NCBI GenBank assembly: GCA_016705695.1
Contig: JADJLA010000012.1
Coordinates: 1-64,000 of the forward strand
Direction of reading: 5' to 3'
Source: Sphingobacteriaceae bacterium
GTDB taxonomy: Bacteria; Bacteroidota; Bacteroidia; B-17B0; Aurantibacillaceae
Length of the DNA: 64,000 nt
Shown: one piece after another, positions 46,001 through 53,897 of the stretch
Numbering within the stretch: position 1 is the stretch's first letter
Layout: every line of letters begins with the position of its first letter
The notes under the pieces: model-generated
Databases searched by the model: none
The model's input: the letters and a program-made list of their open reading frames with translations, nothing else
Told to the model about the DNA's origin: nothing
Position numbers and translations under genes: made by a program

Positions 46001-48700
46001 TCAGTTATTTATATCCCTATTTCTTTAAAGGATAAAACAATTGGCGTTCTATCGGTACAAAGTTTTGAAACAAATGCGTACAAAGATTACCAATTGAATA
46101 TTTTACGCAATCTTGCTATCTACATTGCCAGCGCTATTGAAACGGCGAATCTATACAAGAGCATGGAAGATCGTGTAGAGAAAAGAACGGAGGAGATCAG
46201 GATCGCGTATGATAATACACGCTTATTGGGTGAAATGGCAGAAGACATTAGTTCTTCTTTATCTGTGGAAACCATCATTTCAAAAGTTTACCAGAACGTA
46301 AATAAGATCATGAAGGCCGATTGCTTTGGCATTGGTATTTATAATGAAACTAATAATCAACTGGAGTTCAAAGGATTTGTAGAGAACGATCAATTAATGG
46401 ATGATTATGGATATGCAGCTAATGATAGAAACAGATTGGCTTCACTGTGCTTTACCGATCAAAAAGATCTAGTTATAAATGATTATACCATCGAGTATTC
46501 AAAATACTTTGAAGGTACGCAGGCACCGGTTTCAGGAAAAGATTCTAGCTCTATTATTTACTTGCCATTATATTCCAAAGAAAAAGCAGTTGGTGTAATA
46601 ACTGTACAAAGTTTTGATAAAAATGTGTACACTGAATATCATTACAATATCTTAAAAGGTATTGCTGTTTCAGTGGGTACTGCTTTAGATAACGCAAATT
46701 TATATCAAAATCTAGAAGAAAAAGTTAACGAACGAACAAAGGAAGTTGTAAAACAAAAAGAGGAGATCGAAAAGGCAAACGAGAATACACGTTTGTTGAG
46801 CCAAATTGGAAAAGATATCACCTCTACACTTTCTATCCCTGCACTTATAGAAAAAGTATACAGCAATGTAAATAGTTTAATGGATGCAACAGGTTTTGGT
46901 ATTGGCGTGTATAACAAAGAAACAGAGCAGATCGTTTTCCCATCTTACATTGAAGGCGGAGAAAAATTTGATGCCTTTGCTTACGATAAGGATGATATGA
47001 ACCGACTCACAAATGTTTGTTTTTTTAACAACCGTGAGATCATGATCAATAATTTTTTAAGAGAGATCAAGCATTACATTTCAAATTATGAACCACCTTT
47101 AAAAGGACAGCAAGTAGAATCGATACTTTATTTACCATTGATACTAAATGATAAACCTCTTGGTGTTATTACTGTTCAAAGTTTCAAGCGTAATGCATAT
47201 AAGGATAATGATCTTCAAATGTTGAAAAATTTGGCAGTGTATGTTGCCATTGCTATCGACAATGCCTCACTTTATGAGAACATGGAACTGCGCGTTGTAG
47301 AACGCACAAAAGAAGTAACACAACAAAAAGAGCGGTTAGAGAAAAATTTTAACGATACAAAATTGATAGCGCAGATCTCAAAAGTGATCACCGCCTCATT
47401 ATCCGTAGAGACAATTATTTCGATGGCATACGAAAGTATCAATAATTTGATGAGCGCCGAGTCATTTGGCATTGGTTTATACAACGAGAAATCGAAGAGT
47501 TTGCAATTTCCAGGCTTTATAGAGCGTTCTGAGAAAATGCAATTCTTCGAATTCTTTTTAAGCGACAAGAATCGTTTTGCCGTATGGTGTTTTGAAAATG
47601 AACAGGAGATCCTTATTAATGATATTATGTTAGAGTACAATAGGTACATTAAAGATCTAAAGGCGCCTGTTGCCGGCGAAACACCTTTGTCTGTAATATA
47701 CATGCCGCTCTTCTCTAAAGAAAAAAAGATAGGAGTTATCACGGTGCAAAGTTTCTCTAAAAATGCTTATAGCGAATATCAGCATAACGTTTTAAGAAAT
47801 ATTGCAAACTCAGTTGCAGTAGCGATAGACAATGCGGCACTTTACGAAAATTTGGAGGAGAAGGTTAAAGCTCGCACAGATGAAGTATTCTCTCAAAAAG
47901 CCATTATTGAAGCTAAAAATAAAGATATCACTGATAGTATTCAGTACGCCAAAAAAATTCAGTTGGCATTAATGAGCGAAACTCAATTATTCAACGAAAC
48001 ATTCAAAGAAAGTTTTGTTTTGTTTAGACCAAAGGATATCGTTAGTGGAGATTTTTATTGGGCCACTAAAAAGATCGCGCCCGTTATAAATGAAAAAGGC
48101 GAATTGGAAAATCATGAAATGGTTTACCTCGCCGTGTGCGATAGTACCGGCCATGGAGTTCCCGGCGCTTTTATGAGCTTATTGAATATTTCGTATTTAA
48201 ATGAAGCGATCAACGAAAAAAATCTTACATCTCCTGATGAGGTATTTAATTTCGTGCGCAAAAAACTCATCACAAATATTAGTAAAGAAGGTCAGAAGGA
48301 TGGTTTTGATGGAACTTTATTATGTGTAAATAAGACGACCGGTGAGGTAAATTATTCGGCCGCTTTAAATTCGCCAATTTTGGTCTCCGAAAAAACAATG
48401 ACGGAGCTAAAGTGCGATCGAATGCCGGTTGGATATGGCGAGAAACAGGATAAATTCTCATTAAATACCGTTAACGTTAAAAAGGGCGACCGACTTTATA
48501 TATACACCGATGGTTACGCCGATCAATTTGGTGGTCCAAGAGGCAAAAAATTCATGTCGAAAAAGTTAAATGAGTTCATTCACTCCATAAGCGGCCTATC
48601 TCTAGGCAAACAGTCAGAATTACTGGTCCGAATTTTTGAAGATTGGAAGGGAAATTTAGAGCAAATCGACGACGTTTGCATTATCGGATTAAAGTTCTAA
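40070..48700 (+). CDS. Giant TPR / 12x GAF / SpoIIE-PP2C phosphatase (2876 residues)
   Basis: A soluble giant signalling protein without signal peptide or membrane helix. Residues about 1-330 are TPRs (for example ASALNGIGAVYCAIEQYEKA). About 340-2620 hold twelve GAF domains, starting near 363, 556, 745, 929, 1117, 1301, 1490, 1674, 1864, 2047, 2237 and 2427; every copy has the core TVQSF-x-x-NAY or close variant. They are joined by charged signalling helices of the form LEERVKERTLEVTKQKEEIE. From about 2620 comes DITDSIQYAKKIQLALM and a SpoIIE/PP2C phosphatase with SGDFYWA, CDSTGHGVPGAFMSLL, DGFDGTLLCVNK, YTDGYADQFGG and DDVCIIG; metal-binding Asp residues are intact. It probably dephosphorylates an anti-sigma-factor antagonist or SiaC-like partner in response to several small ligands or protein contacts. 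It heads a three-gene phosphatase unit. No ligand can be named from sequence. Confidence 0.92.
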   Translation: MDTTVGNNKLHEIDALNKEAWNAKGKNDDKAMELASLALEKATAIEYSVGVAHAKKTIGTLYIWMSENEKGAQYCFEAIGLFQSLKDKVNEAMVYVNLGTNFYFLSDYDTAMRYYKKSLDINNEINNDQGIASALNGIGAVYCAIEQYEKALDPLLKSAKISTESNSRESLLSVQDSIAETYLNLKDYKKALEFYTKCYVLSKEIQSKQEEAFALNGLGNTHIALKEHDKAEHYFNKCLEIRKETGFKFGEAVTLNNLGNLFFVKNDLDKAVSYLKQAYDISLLVGSKEGIYQSSEKLAELYEKLGETNEALRYYKIYHQAKEDVRNHKSTQLSKSFELQNRVLQSQTERTILEERAKELENYSNNLVLMGEIGQKIISQLNVGDIVDTVYGQVNRLMDAAGFGIGLYKQDKGQIIFPLFIEGGEKFNDIKYDIADKEKLSVMCFEGGKEIIINDFDKEIDKYFKASAIPTFGKKALSIIYLPLFLKGKTVGVITVQSFRTNAYSPYQVNVLRNLASYTAIALDNASLYEEQDKKITERTAEAILKKEEVERAYQNNKLLSELGQQITSTLNFEEIFNKLYNCVSNLMDAGFFGVDLLNHQKNVIEYKYGIERGVRLKEIIEVPMTAVENYSVICVGTKKEIFINDLSVEYKKYTKQISIVSGEMPYSMIFYPILMGEKVLGCVSVQSFTKHAYTDYHRDILKTLATYVAIAIENANLFELMEEKVAERTLEVVKQKEEIERTYKSTKLLGTIGNDITSTLSVDDIIDKVYANLNTLMDASVLGIGIYDETKREMFFPGSIEKGKKLPSHSYSLEKNPERPAIKAFVTQQDYVVNDFGDFLVRSGKLQQKPVAGENTESIIYLPVTHNNKRLGVITVQSFKANAYNEYHVQIVKNMAVYVAIAIENANLYTNLEERVIERTEEIKATYQNSKLLSELGQEITSTLNLEEIFSKLYTYLSGLMDTGNFGVRLYNQTRNVIEYKYGIEKGVRLESMEVSMEDIDNYSVWCVLNKKEVFIGDNQKEYTKYVRRIRVVTGDLPHSLIFYPVMIGDRVLGCITVQSFEYNAYTDYHLDILKSLATYTAIAMENANLFEVMEERVKERTLEVTKQKEEIERTYTSTKLLGKIGNDITSTRSVDEIIDKVYANLNTLMDAAGFGIGVHKPEQDLIEFPLYIEGDQKYDNVSYSAKEKDKLACICFNGRKDIVINDFKNEIEQYVGYVQAPLQGKVVESIIYLPLTLKDKTLGVITVQSFSKNAYKSHHLEILRNLAVYVAIAIDNANLYAGLEERVNERTNEINTAYENNRLLSEIGQQITSTLNFEDVFERLHKYIYQLMDAESFGVRVYHKETDTIEYKYEIEKLKRDHQGKTLPADANKNFSAWVIKNKKEIILRDFKLDYKKYLKEATLVGGDTPESAVMVPIALGDRVLGAITVQSFRKNAYTDYHVDILKNLATYTAIAFDNSALYETMEDKVNERTAEVVLQKEEIEKTYENTRILSQIGKDISNTFSIQEIISKVYPNLNTLMDATCFGIGVYREKSNELVFPATIERRKTLMPYTYSVKDTDRPAIWCYSTQNDYVINHFSEEFVRSNKVQDYQAKEGDNPESIIYVPITQSNKKIGVITVQSFKAHAYKEYHLQILKSLAVYVAIALDNVSLYNNLEDRVRERTEEIEKNYNDTRLLGEISKELSSSLSIETIISSVYKNIHQLMKADSFGIGIFNTKKQTIDFNGFRENQTVLDPLTIDVNDQNRLGAICFKQKTDIIINDFITEHSKYIKLERKPIRGNDNMSVIYLPLMSKGEPIGVITVQSLDKDSYSEYQVNILQNLAISIGIALDNAALYETLEEKVKERTLEVTKQKEEVERTYENTRLLSEIGKEISGTLSIEAIITKVYDHINKLMDASALGIGIYREAENDLYHPCIIEKGKKLPPFSYPLDVERIATRCFKENKEFVINDWLNEHAKYVKSKGYAPVEGENPQSVIYIPISLKDKTIGVLSVQSFETNAYKDYQLNILRNLAIYIASAIETANLYKSMEDRVEKRTEEIRIAYDNTRLLGEMAEDISSSLSVETIISKVYQNVNKIMKADCFGIGIYNETNNQLEFKGFVENDQLMDDYGYAANDRNRLASLCFTDQKDLVINDYTIEYSKYFEGTQAPVSGKDSSSIIYLPLYSKEKAVGVITVQSFDKNVYTEYHYNILKGIAVSVGTALDNANLYQNLEEKVNERTKEVVKQKEEIEKANENTRLLSQIGKDITSTLSIPALIEKVYSNVNSLMDATGFGIGVYNKETEQIVFPSYIEGGEKFDAFAYDKDDMNRLTNVCFFNNREIMINNFLREIKHYISNYEPPLKGQQVESILYLPLILNDKPLGVITVQSFKRNAYKDNDLQMLKNLAVYVAIAIDNASLYENMELRVVERTKEVTQQKERLEKNFNDTKLIAQISKVITASLSVETIISMAYESINNLMSAESFGIGLYNEKSKSLQFPGFIERSEKMQFFEFFLSDKNRFAVWCFENEQEILINDIMLEYNRYIKDLKAPVAGETPLSVIYMPLFSKEKKIGVITVQSFSKNAYSEYQHNVLRNIANSVAVAIDNAALYENLEEKVKARTDEVFSQKAIIEAKNKDITDSIQYAKKIQLALMSETQLFNETFKESFVLFRPKDIVSGDFYWATKKIAPVINEKGELENHEMVYLAVCDSTGHGVPGAFMSLLNISYLNEAINEKNLTSPDEVFNFVRKKLITNISKEGQKDGFDGTLLCVNKTTGEVNYSAALNSPILVSEKTMTELKCDRMPVGYGEKQDKFSLNTVNVKKGDRLYIYTDGYADQFGGPRGKKFMSKKLNEFIHSISGLSLGKQSELLVRIFEDWKGNLEQIDDVCIIGLKF

Positions 48701-48707
48701 ATTTGCT

Positions 48708-50663
48708 TTGCATTTGTCAAAGTACAAACTCATAATTGCCTCTCTATTCTGTAGTTTGTTTCTGTTATCTCAAAATGACAGAACCAAGGATTCTTTGCTT
48801 ACGCTTATTGATCAGTGTAAGGTTGATACACAAAAAGTTTATCTCTACTCCGAATTAGTTGGTTATCTTCAGTCTGCTCATCCTAATGATGTTGAGGAAT
48901 ACGGCAAAAAAAATCTTGAACTCGCCCGTAAAATTGGATTTAAGCATGGAGAGGCTTTGGCCTTATGCGATCTTGGTGAATATCATAACGCAAAAGGAAC
49001 CTATGGCTTTGCCTTAGAATCTTTCATTCCCGCTCTAAAAATCTATGAGATATTAAAAGACACTAAAAAATCCTCAACCACGGCAAATTCCATTGGTAAT
49101 ACCTATTTAGGATTAAATAATTACGAGAAAGCACTCGAGTTCTATAAGCTTTCGTATAAATGGGGAGAAGTTGCAAATAGTAAATTAGCTAAAGCTACTT
49201 CTGCAGTTGGTATTGCAAATATTTATATGGAACAGGCAAAGTACCAAGAGGCTGTTGATGAATTGATGTATTCAAAGCAAATATTTGAGAATGCGAATAA
49301 AGATAATTACTCGGCATTTGTTTACGCAACCTTAGGCGAAGCTTATAACAATATTGGAGAATTTGATTCCGCAACTTACTATGCGCGATTAGCACTTCCT
49401 TTAATGGAAAAATATAATATCCGTTATGGCCAGGCTTTAACGTATTTGACCTTGGGAAATATTGATTTTAGCAAGAACAAACTTAATTCCGCATTGAACT
49501 ACTACTTCAAGACTTTACAGATCTCGGAAGAAGATAAAGCAATAGATAATCAAAAGGATGTGTGTTTGCAGATCTTTAAATTGTTCGAGAAAAAAGGAAA
49601 TGCTGAGCAAGCATTGGCGTATTTTAAAAAATACAATATGCTTAAGGATTCGATCTATAATGGAGAGAGTAGAAATAAATTATTCGAATTGCAAACTAAG
49701 TATGATTCAGATGCTCAAGCAAAGGAAAATAAGTTATTGCAGCAAGATAAAATGATCGCAAAAAAATCATTGCAAAACTCTCGTATCCTTTCGTATTTTA
49801 TTGCTGGTATTCTAATCCTGGTTGCGGTTTTTACGTATGTTTCTTTCAAGAATTTGAAAAAACAAAAACTGATGAATGTGGTATTGCAACAGCAAAAAGA
49901 ATTAGTTGAGCAAAGCCGTAAAGAGATCCTGGATAGTATCATGTATGCCAAGCGAATTCAAACAACCATATTGGCTCATCGCGATTTTATAAACGATCAC
50001 CTCTCTAACAATTTCGTGTATTTTAAACCAAAGGACATTGTCAGCGGCGATTTTTATTGGGCGTATAAAAAGAATAATTTATTTTACTTGGCTGTTTGTG
50101 ATAGCACAGGGCACGGTGTTCCGGGAGCCTTCATGAGTTTATTAAGTATTTCATTCCTTAATGAAGCTATAGGAGAGAAGAATATTTTAAAACCAAATGA
50201 AGTGTTCAATTACGTTCGTCAGAAATTAATTGACGCTATAAGTAAAGAAGGACAAAAAGATGGTTTTGATGGTGTATTATTGTGCGTTAACAAGGACACA
50301 AAAGAGATCACATACTCTGCGGCCAACAATCGCCCTGTAGTTGTTACCGATAACGTTTTAAAGGAATTAGAATCAGATCGTATGCCGGTTGGCTATGGCG
50401 AAAAGAAAGAGGAATTTAAACTACACAGTATAAAATTGGAGAAGAACGATACGCTTTATTTATTTACCGACGGTTATGCTGATCAGTTCGGCGGACCAAA
50501 AGGTAAAAAACTGATGTACAAAAAGCTTCACGAATTCTTAGTGAACATATCAAGTCAATCGTTTGAAAATCAAACAGAATCTCTGGGAACTAATTTTGAA
50601 TCATGGAAAGGCAACCTCGAGCAAGTAGATGATGTTTGTGTCATTGGTTTAAGAGTAGCTTAA
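48708..50663 (+). CDS. TPR / transmembrane / SpoIIE-PP2C phosphatase
   Basis: A 651-residue membrane sensor phosphatase. The start is TTG, either 48708 or 48714 (both precede SKYKLIIASLFCSLFLLSQ, a signal peptide). Residues about 30-330 are TPRs outside the cytoplasm (SANSIGNTYLGLNNYEKALE, LTLGNIDFSKNKLNSALNYY is of this kind). A membrane helix at about 358-380 (YFIAGILILVAVFTYVSF) is followed by a coiled coil with QKELVEQSRKEILDSIMYAKR and the PP2C domain: SGDFYWA, CDSTGHGVPGAFMSLL, YLFTDGYADQFGG, DDVCVIG. The gene starts 7 bases after the giant phosphatase gene and its TAA overlaps the next ATG (TAATG). It likely shares a target with its neighbours. Confidence 0.9.
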   Translation: MHLSKYKLIIASLFCSLFLLSQNDRTKDSLLTLIDQCKVDTQKVYLYSELVGYLQSAHPNDVEEYGKKNLELARKIGFKHGEALALCDLGEYHNAKGTYGFALESFIPALKIYEILKDTKKSSTTANSIGNTYLGLNNYEKALEFYKLSYKWGEVANSKLAKATSAVGIANIYMEQAKYQEAVDELMYSKQIFENANKDNYSAFVYATLGEAYNNIGEFDSATYYARLALPLMEKYNIRYGQALTYLTLGNIDFSKNKLNSALNYYFKTLQISEEDKAIDNQKDVCLQIFKLFEKKGNAEQALAYFKKYNMLKDSIYNGESRNKLFELQTKYDSDAQAKENKLLQQDKMIAKKSLQNSRILSYFIAGILILVAVFTYVSFKNLKKQKLMNVVLQQQKELVEQSRKEILDSIMYAKRIQTTILAHRDFINDHLSNNFVYFKPKDIVSGDFYWAYKKNNLFYLAVCDSTGHGVPGAFMSLLSISFLNEAIGEKNILKPNEVFNYVRQKLIDAISKEGQKDGFDGVLLCVNKDTKEITYSAANNRPVVVTDNVLKELESDRMPVGYGEKKEEFKLHSIKLEKNDTLYLFTDGYADQFGGPKGKKLMYKKLHEFLVNISSQSFENQTESLGTNFESWKGNLEQVDDVCVIGLRVA

Positions 50664-52651
50664 TGTATAGAAGGATAATACTTTCGCTTTTATTTCTTTA
50701 TTGTTTTGAATCTATTATTGGTCAAACTCGAATCGACTCTTTAATAAAGCGGGCAAATGCATCAGCTGATGATACAAGCAAAGTAAATTTATTGATCAAC
50801 CTCGCTTCTGATTTATACTTCGAAAAACGCAAGGACACAACAAATTTCAACAACGGATTAAAGTTTGCCGATCAAGCTTTACGCCTGAGCGAAAAATTAA
50901 AATTCTCAAAAGGAAAAGCCTATGCACTTCTTCAAGTAGGCAATGCCTATTTTAAAACTGAAAATAATGTAAAGGCATTTGAGTATTTTCAAATAGCACT
51001 CAAACTTGGCGAGCAGCTTAACTTAAGCGAGGTGATCGCCGGCGCGGCAAATAAGATAGGGTACATCCATTGTTTTGTAATGAACAATCCTGCAAAGTCG
51101 AAACCATACTTTGAAAAAGCATTAGCTATCCATAAACAAAGCGGCAATAAAAAAGCATATGCTCGCACATTGGTAAATTTGGCGGATGTGTATTTGTTTT
51201 TAAATGAGGATGAGCGTTCGTTGGATGCGGAAATGGAAGCATACAAGATCAGTTCTGAAATTCATGACTCAAGTGCGATCGCGCAAATTACCGGCAATAT
51301 TGGCGATCACTATATCAAATCCAAACAGTTTGATAAGGCCTTTAAGTATGTTACACTGTCAAGGAAGCTGCAAGAAATAAGAGGATCAAAAATGGGTGTT
51401 CATTACAATGATGGAAGATTGGGAAATATCTATTTTCAAATGGGAGACTATAAGAACGCCGAATCCTATTTATTGAGAGCGTATGATTATGCGTCAGCTG
51501 CAAATTACCAAGAACTACTGTTGAGTACCTCAAAGTTATTGTTCGATCTTTACATGAAATTAGGAAAAGCTGAAAAGGCCAGTAAGTACCAAACTATGTA
51601 TTATATGGTTAAAGATTCGATCAACAACCTCGAGAAGTTAGCCAAGATCTCCGAAATGGAAACCGACAGAGCTTTAGAAAAACTTGATCTAGAAAATGAA
51701 AAGCAATTAGAGATCGCCCATGTAAAGAACGAACAAGAAAGAAAACAGCAAAACACCATCATAGCATCCGTAGTATTCTGTTTGATATTGGTTTTAATAT
51801 TTTCAGTCATTATTTTCAAACGATTTCAACTTTCAAAAAAGCAAAATGCTATCATTAAATTGCAAAAGGAAGAAGTAGAACTCAAGAATGAGGTGATCGA
51901 AGAAAAACAAAAAGAGATCCTAGATTCTATTCATTACGCAAAGCGAATTCAATCGGCTTTATTAGCGCATAAAGATTTTATTGACGCACACCTCGAAAAT
52001 AATTTTGTTTTGTTCAAGCCCAAGGATATTGTAAGCGGAGATTTTTATTGGGCAGCCGCCAAAAATGATAAATTCTATTTGGCCTCTTGTGATAGCACAG
52101 GTCACGGTGTGCCGGGCGCCTTTATGAGTTTATTGAACATAGGTTTTTTAGGTGAGGCCATCAAAGAAAAAAATATCTTGGAGCCGCATAACATATTTAA
52201 TTATGTGCGCGAGCGATTGATAGATAGCATAAGTAAAGAAGGACAAAAAGACGGCTTTGATGGTATCCTAATTTGCGTTGATAAAGCAAATAAAAAAGTA
52301 ACCTATGCCGCGGCCAACAATGCTCCGGTAGTTGTTAGAGAAGGAAAATTAATGGAATTGGAATGCGATCGCATGCCGGTTGGAAAAGGTGAATTAGATA
52401 AAAGCTTTACGCTTTATACGTTTGACTTTAAACCTTCCGACCTCTTTTATTTATACACCGATGGTTATCCCGATCAGTTTGGTGGACCAAAAGGAAAAAA
52501 ATTCTTATACAAACGCTTCAACCAATTATTACTTTCGCTTTCGAGTAAACCTCTTGATCAACAAAGTAATTTGATGTTAGAAGAATTCAATGTGTGGAAA
52601 GGTGATCTGGAACAGATCGATGACGTTTGCGTGATCGGTGTAAAATTCTAA
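50663..52651 (+). CDS. TPR / transmembrane / SpoIIE-PP2C phosphatase, paralogue
   Basis: A 662-residue paralogue of the preceding protein: signal peptide MYRRIILSLLFLYCFESIIG, exported TPRs (about 25-335), membrane helix about 365-387 (IIASVVFCLILVLIFSVIIF), coiled coil, and PP2C domain from about 425 with SGDFYWAAAKNDKFY, CDSTGHGVPGAFMSLL, DGFDGILICVDK, YLYTDGYPDQFGG and DDVCVIGVKF. ATG 50663 shares its A with the previous stop, which suggests translational coupling. One local change is Ala to Pro in DGYPDQ. Different TPR sequences but similar phosphatase domains imply distinct inputs and a common output. Confidence 0.9.
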   Translation: MYRRIILSLLFLYCFESIIGQTRIDSLIKRANASADDTSKVNLLINLASDLYFEKRKDTTNFNNGLKFADQALRLSEKLKFSKGKAYALLQVGNAYFKTENNVKAFEYFQIALKLGEQLNLSEVIAGAANKIGYIHCFVMNNPAKSKPYFEKALAIHKQSGNKKAYARTLVNLADVYLFLNEDERSLDAEMEAYKISSEIHDSSAIAQITGNIGDHYIKSKQFDKAFKYVTLSRKLQEIRGSKMGVHYNDGRLGNIYFQMGDYKNAESYLLRAYDYASAANYQELLLSTSKLLFDLYMKLGKAEKASKYQTMYYMVKDSINNLEKLAKISEMETDRALEKLDLENEKQLEIAHVKNEQERKQQNTIIASVVFCLILVLIFSVIIFKRFQLSKKQNAIIKLQKEEVELKNEVIEEKQKEILDSIHYAKRIQSALLAHKDFIDAHLENNFVLFKPKDIVSGDFYWAAAKNDKFYLASCDSTGHGVPGAFMSLLNIGFLGEAIKEKNILEPHNIFNYVRERLIDSISKEGQKDGFDGILICVDKANKKVTYAAANNAPVVVREGKLMELECDRMPVGKGELDKSFTLYTFDFKPSDLFYLYTDGYPDQFGGPKGKKFLYKRFNQLLLSLSSKPLDQQSNLMLEEFNVWKGDLEQIDDVCVIGVKF

Positions 52652-52662
52652 CCGGAATATTT

Positions 52663-52755
52663 AACCACAAAACACACAAAAGAAGAAACGAAATTCACGA
52701 AAATTTGACTCTTATTTCGTGACCTTCGTGTAAAAATTTCGTGTGTTTCGTGGTT
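52663..52755. repeat. TTCGTG-type long inverted repeat
   Basis: AACCACAAAACACACAAAAG (52663 onward) faces CGTGTGTTTCGTGGTT (to 52755), and AAATTCACGAAAAT faces ATTTCGTGACCTTCGTGT inside. The 93-bp element separates the phosphatase unit from lemA. It shares words with the repeats at 8.3 and 54.8 kb and probably also ends transcription. Confidence 0.65.
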
Positions 52756-52871
52756 AAAGTAAGCCTATTATTATTCATTTAACCATTTGAATATAAGCCT
52801 CTTAACATTTATTGCAAGTCCACCTTTGTTTATTTATATACCTTTACTTAAAATTTAAAACACTTAATATT

Positions 52872-53453
52872 ATGAAAAGAGCCATCATCATTGGAAGTAT
52901 CGGTTTGTTTATCGCTATTTTTTTAATGTACGGATGCAATAAGCGTAATTCGTTTGTTGATAAGAACGAAGAAGTAAAAAAACAATGGCAACAAGTGGAA
53001 AGTCAGTACCAACGTCGACTTGATCTTATACCAAATATTGTAGCTACTGTAAAAGGTCAAGCAAACTTTGAAAAAGAAACTTTAGAAGGAATTGTTACAG
53101 CACGTGCTAAAGCAACTCAAATAACTATTGATCCAACTAATTTAAATGAGAATAACATGGCGCAATTCAAACAAGCGCAAGGCGAACTTTCATCTGCAAT
53201 TTCTCGTTTATTAATGGTGAGCGAAAATTATCCTGAACTAAAAGCCAACCAAGCTTTTGCCGATCTTCGTGTAGAATTAGAAGGTTGCGAGAACAGAATT
53301 TCGGTTGAACGCCAAAGTTATAATGAGGCTGTAAAAGAATTCAACGCATCCATCAAAAAAATTCCGGGAAGTTTATTTGCTTGGGGTTATAAAGATGCTA
53401 CTTATTTTGAAGCGCAAGCCGGTGCCGAAAAAGCACCTAAGGTTGAGTTTTAA
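52872..53453 (+). CDS. lemA: LemA family protein
   Basis: A 193-residue LemA protein: N-terminal membrane anchor (KRAIIIGSIGLFIAIFLMYG), then a helical domain with VKKQWQQVESQYQRRLDLIP, NIVATVKGQANFEKETLEGI, and ENRISVERQSYNEAVKEFN. The start is ATG 52872; an upstream in-frame TTG at 52812 adds only AT-rich leader. The Cys in MYGCNKR could be a lipidation site. It is the first gene of a unit with two TPM-domain genes, a common set in Bacteroidota that may act in envelope stress or respiratory assembly; the function is not established. Confidence 0.92.
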   Translation: MKRAIIIGSIGLFIAIFLMYGCNKRNSFVDKNEEVKKQWQQVESQYQRRLDLIPNIVATVKGQANFEKETLEGIVTARAKATQITIDPTNLNENNMAQFKQAQGELSSAISRLLMVSENYPELKANQAFADLRVELEGCENRISVERQSYNEAVKEFNASIKKIPGSLFAWGYKDATYFEAQAGAEKAPKVEF

Positions 53454-53461
53454 TCTCCACT

Positions 53462-53896
53462 ATGCTTTTTAAAAAGAAACCATTATCTAAGCCCGACGAA
53501 CAACGTTTGATCGCGGCTATTCAAACAGCCGAGCAACAAACCTCGGGCGAGATACGCGTGCATTTTGATACCGATAAAGTAGATTCTGCACTGGACAGAG
53601 CCAAACAAATTTTCGCGAAACTAAAAATGCACGAAACCGAATTGCGTAATGGCATTTTATTTTATGTGAATTTAAAACAAAAACAATTTGCAGTTTGGGG
53701 CGATGAAGGCATTAATAAAAATGTGCCGGAAAATTTTTGGGATAATGTAAAAGATACAGCCATTTCAAATTTTAAAGAAGGAAAGACCATCGACGGACTT
53801 GAGAAATGTATTCTCATGAGTGGCGAGCAATTAAAAAAATATTTTCCTTTAGCCGAAGGTGATAAGAACGAATTAAAGAACGATATCTCTTACTAA
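53462..53896 (+). CDS. TPM domain protein (cytoplasmic type)
   Basis: A 144-residue TPM_phosphatase-family protein without signal peptide or membrane segment. It has the core TSGEIRVHFDTDKVDSAL, RNGILFYVNLKQKQFAVWGDEGINKNVPENFW and EGKTIDGLEKCILMSGEQL. It lies between lemA and a secreted TPM protein, 8 bases and 1 base away. The domain is named after a plant thylakoid phosphatase; activity of bacterial members is not proved. Confidence 0.88.
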   Translation: MLFKKKPLSKPDEQRLIAAIQTAEQQTSGEIRVHFDTDKVDSALDRAKQIFAKLKMHETELRNGILFYVNLKQKQFAVWGDEGINKNVPENFWDNVKDTAISNFKEGKTIDGLEKCILMSGEQLKKYFPLAEGDKNELKNDISY

Positions 53897-53897
53897 A

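Noticed and set aside
40827..47742. Several open frames of 70-156 codons on the minus strand under the giant phosphatase gene
   Set aside because: They repeat with the GAF period and are the antisense shadow of the array; no start signals or independent protein features.
40070..48700. Regular repeats that could suggest a CRISPR or satellite array
   Set aside because: The period of about 560 bases is one coding GAF module; there are no short repeats with unique spacers.
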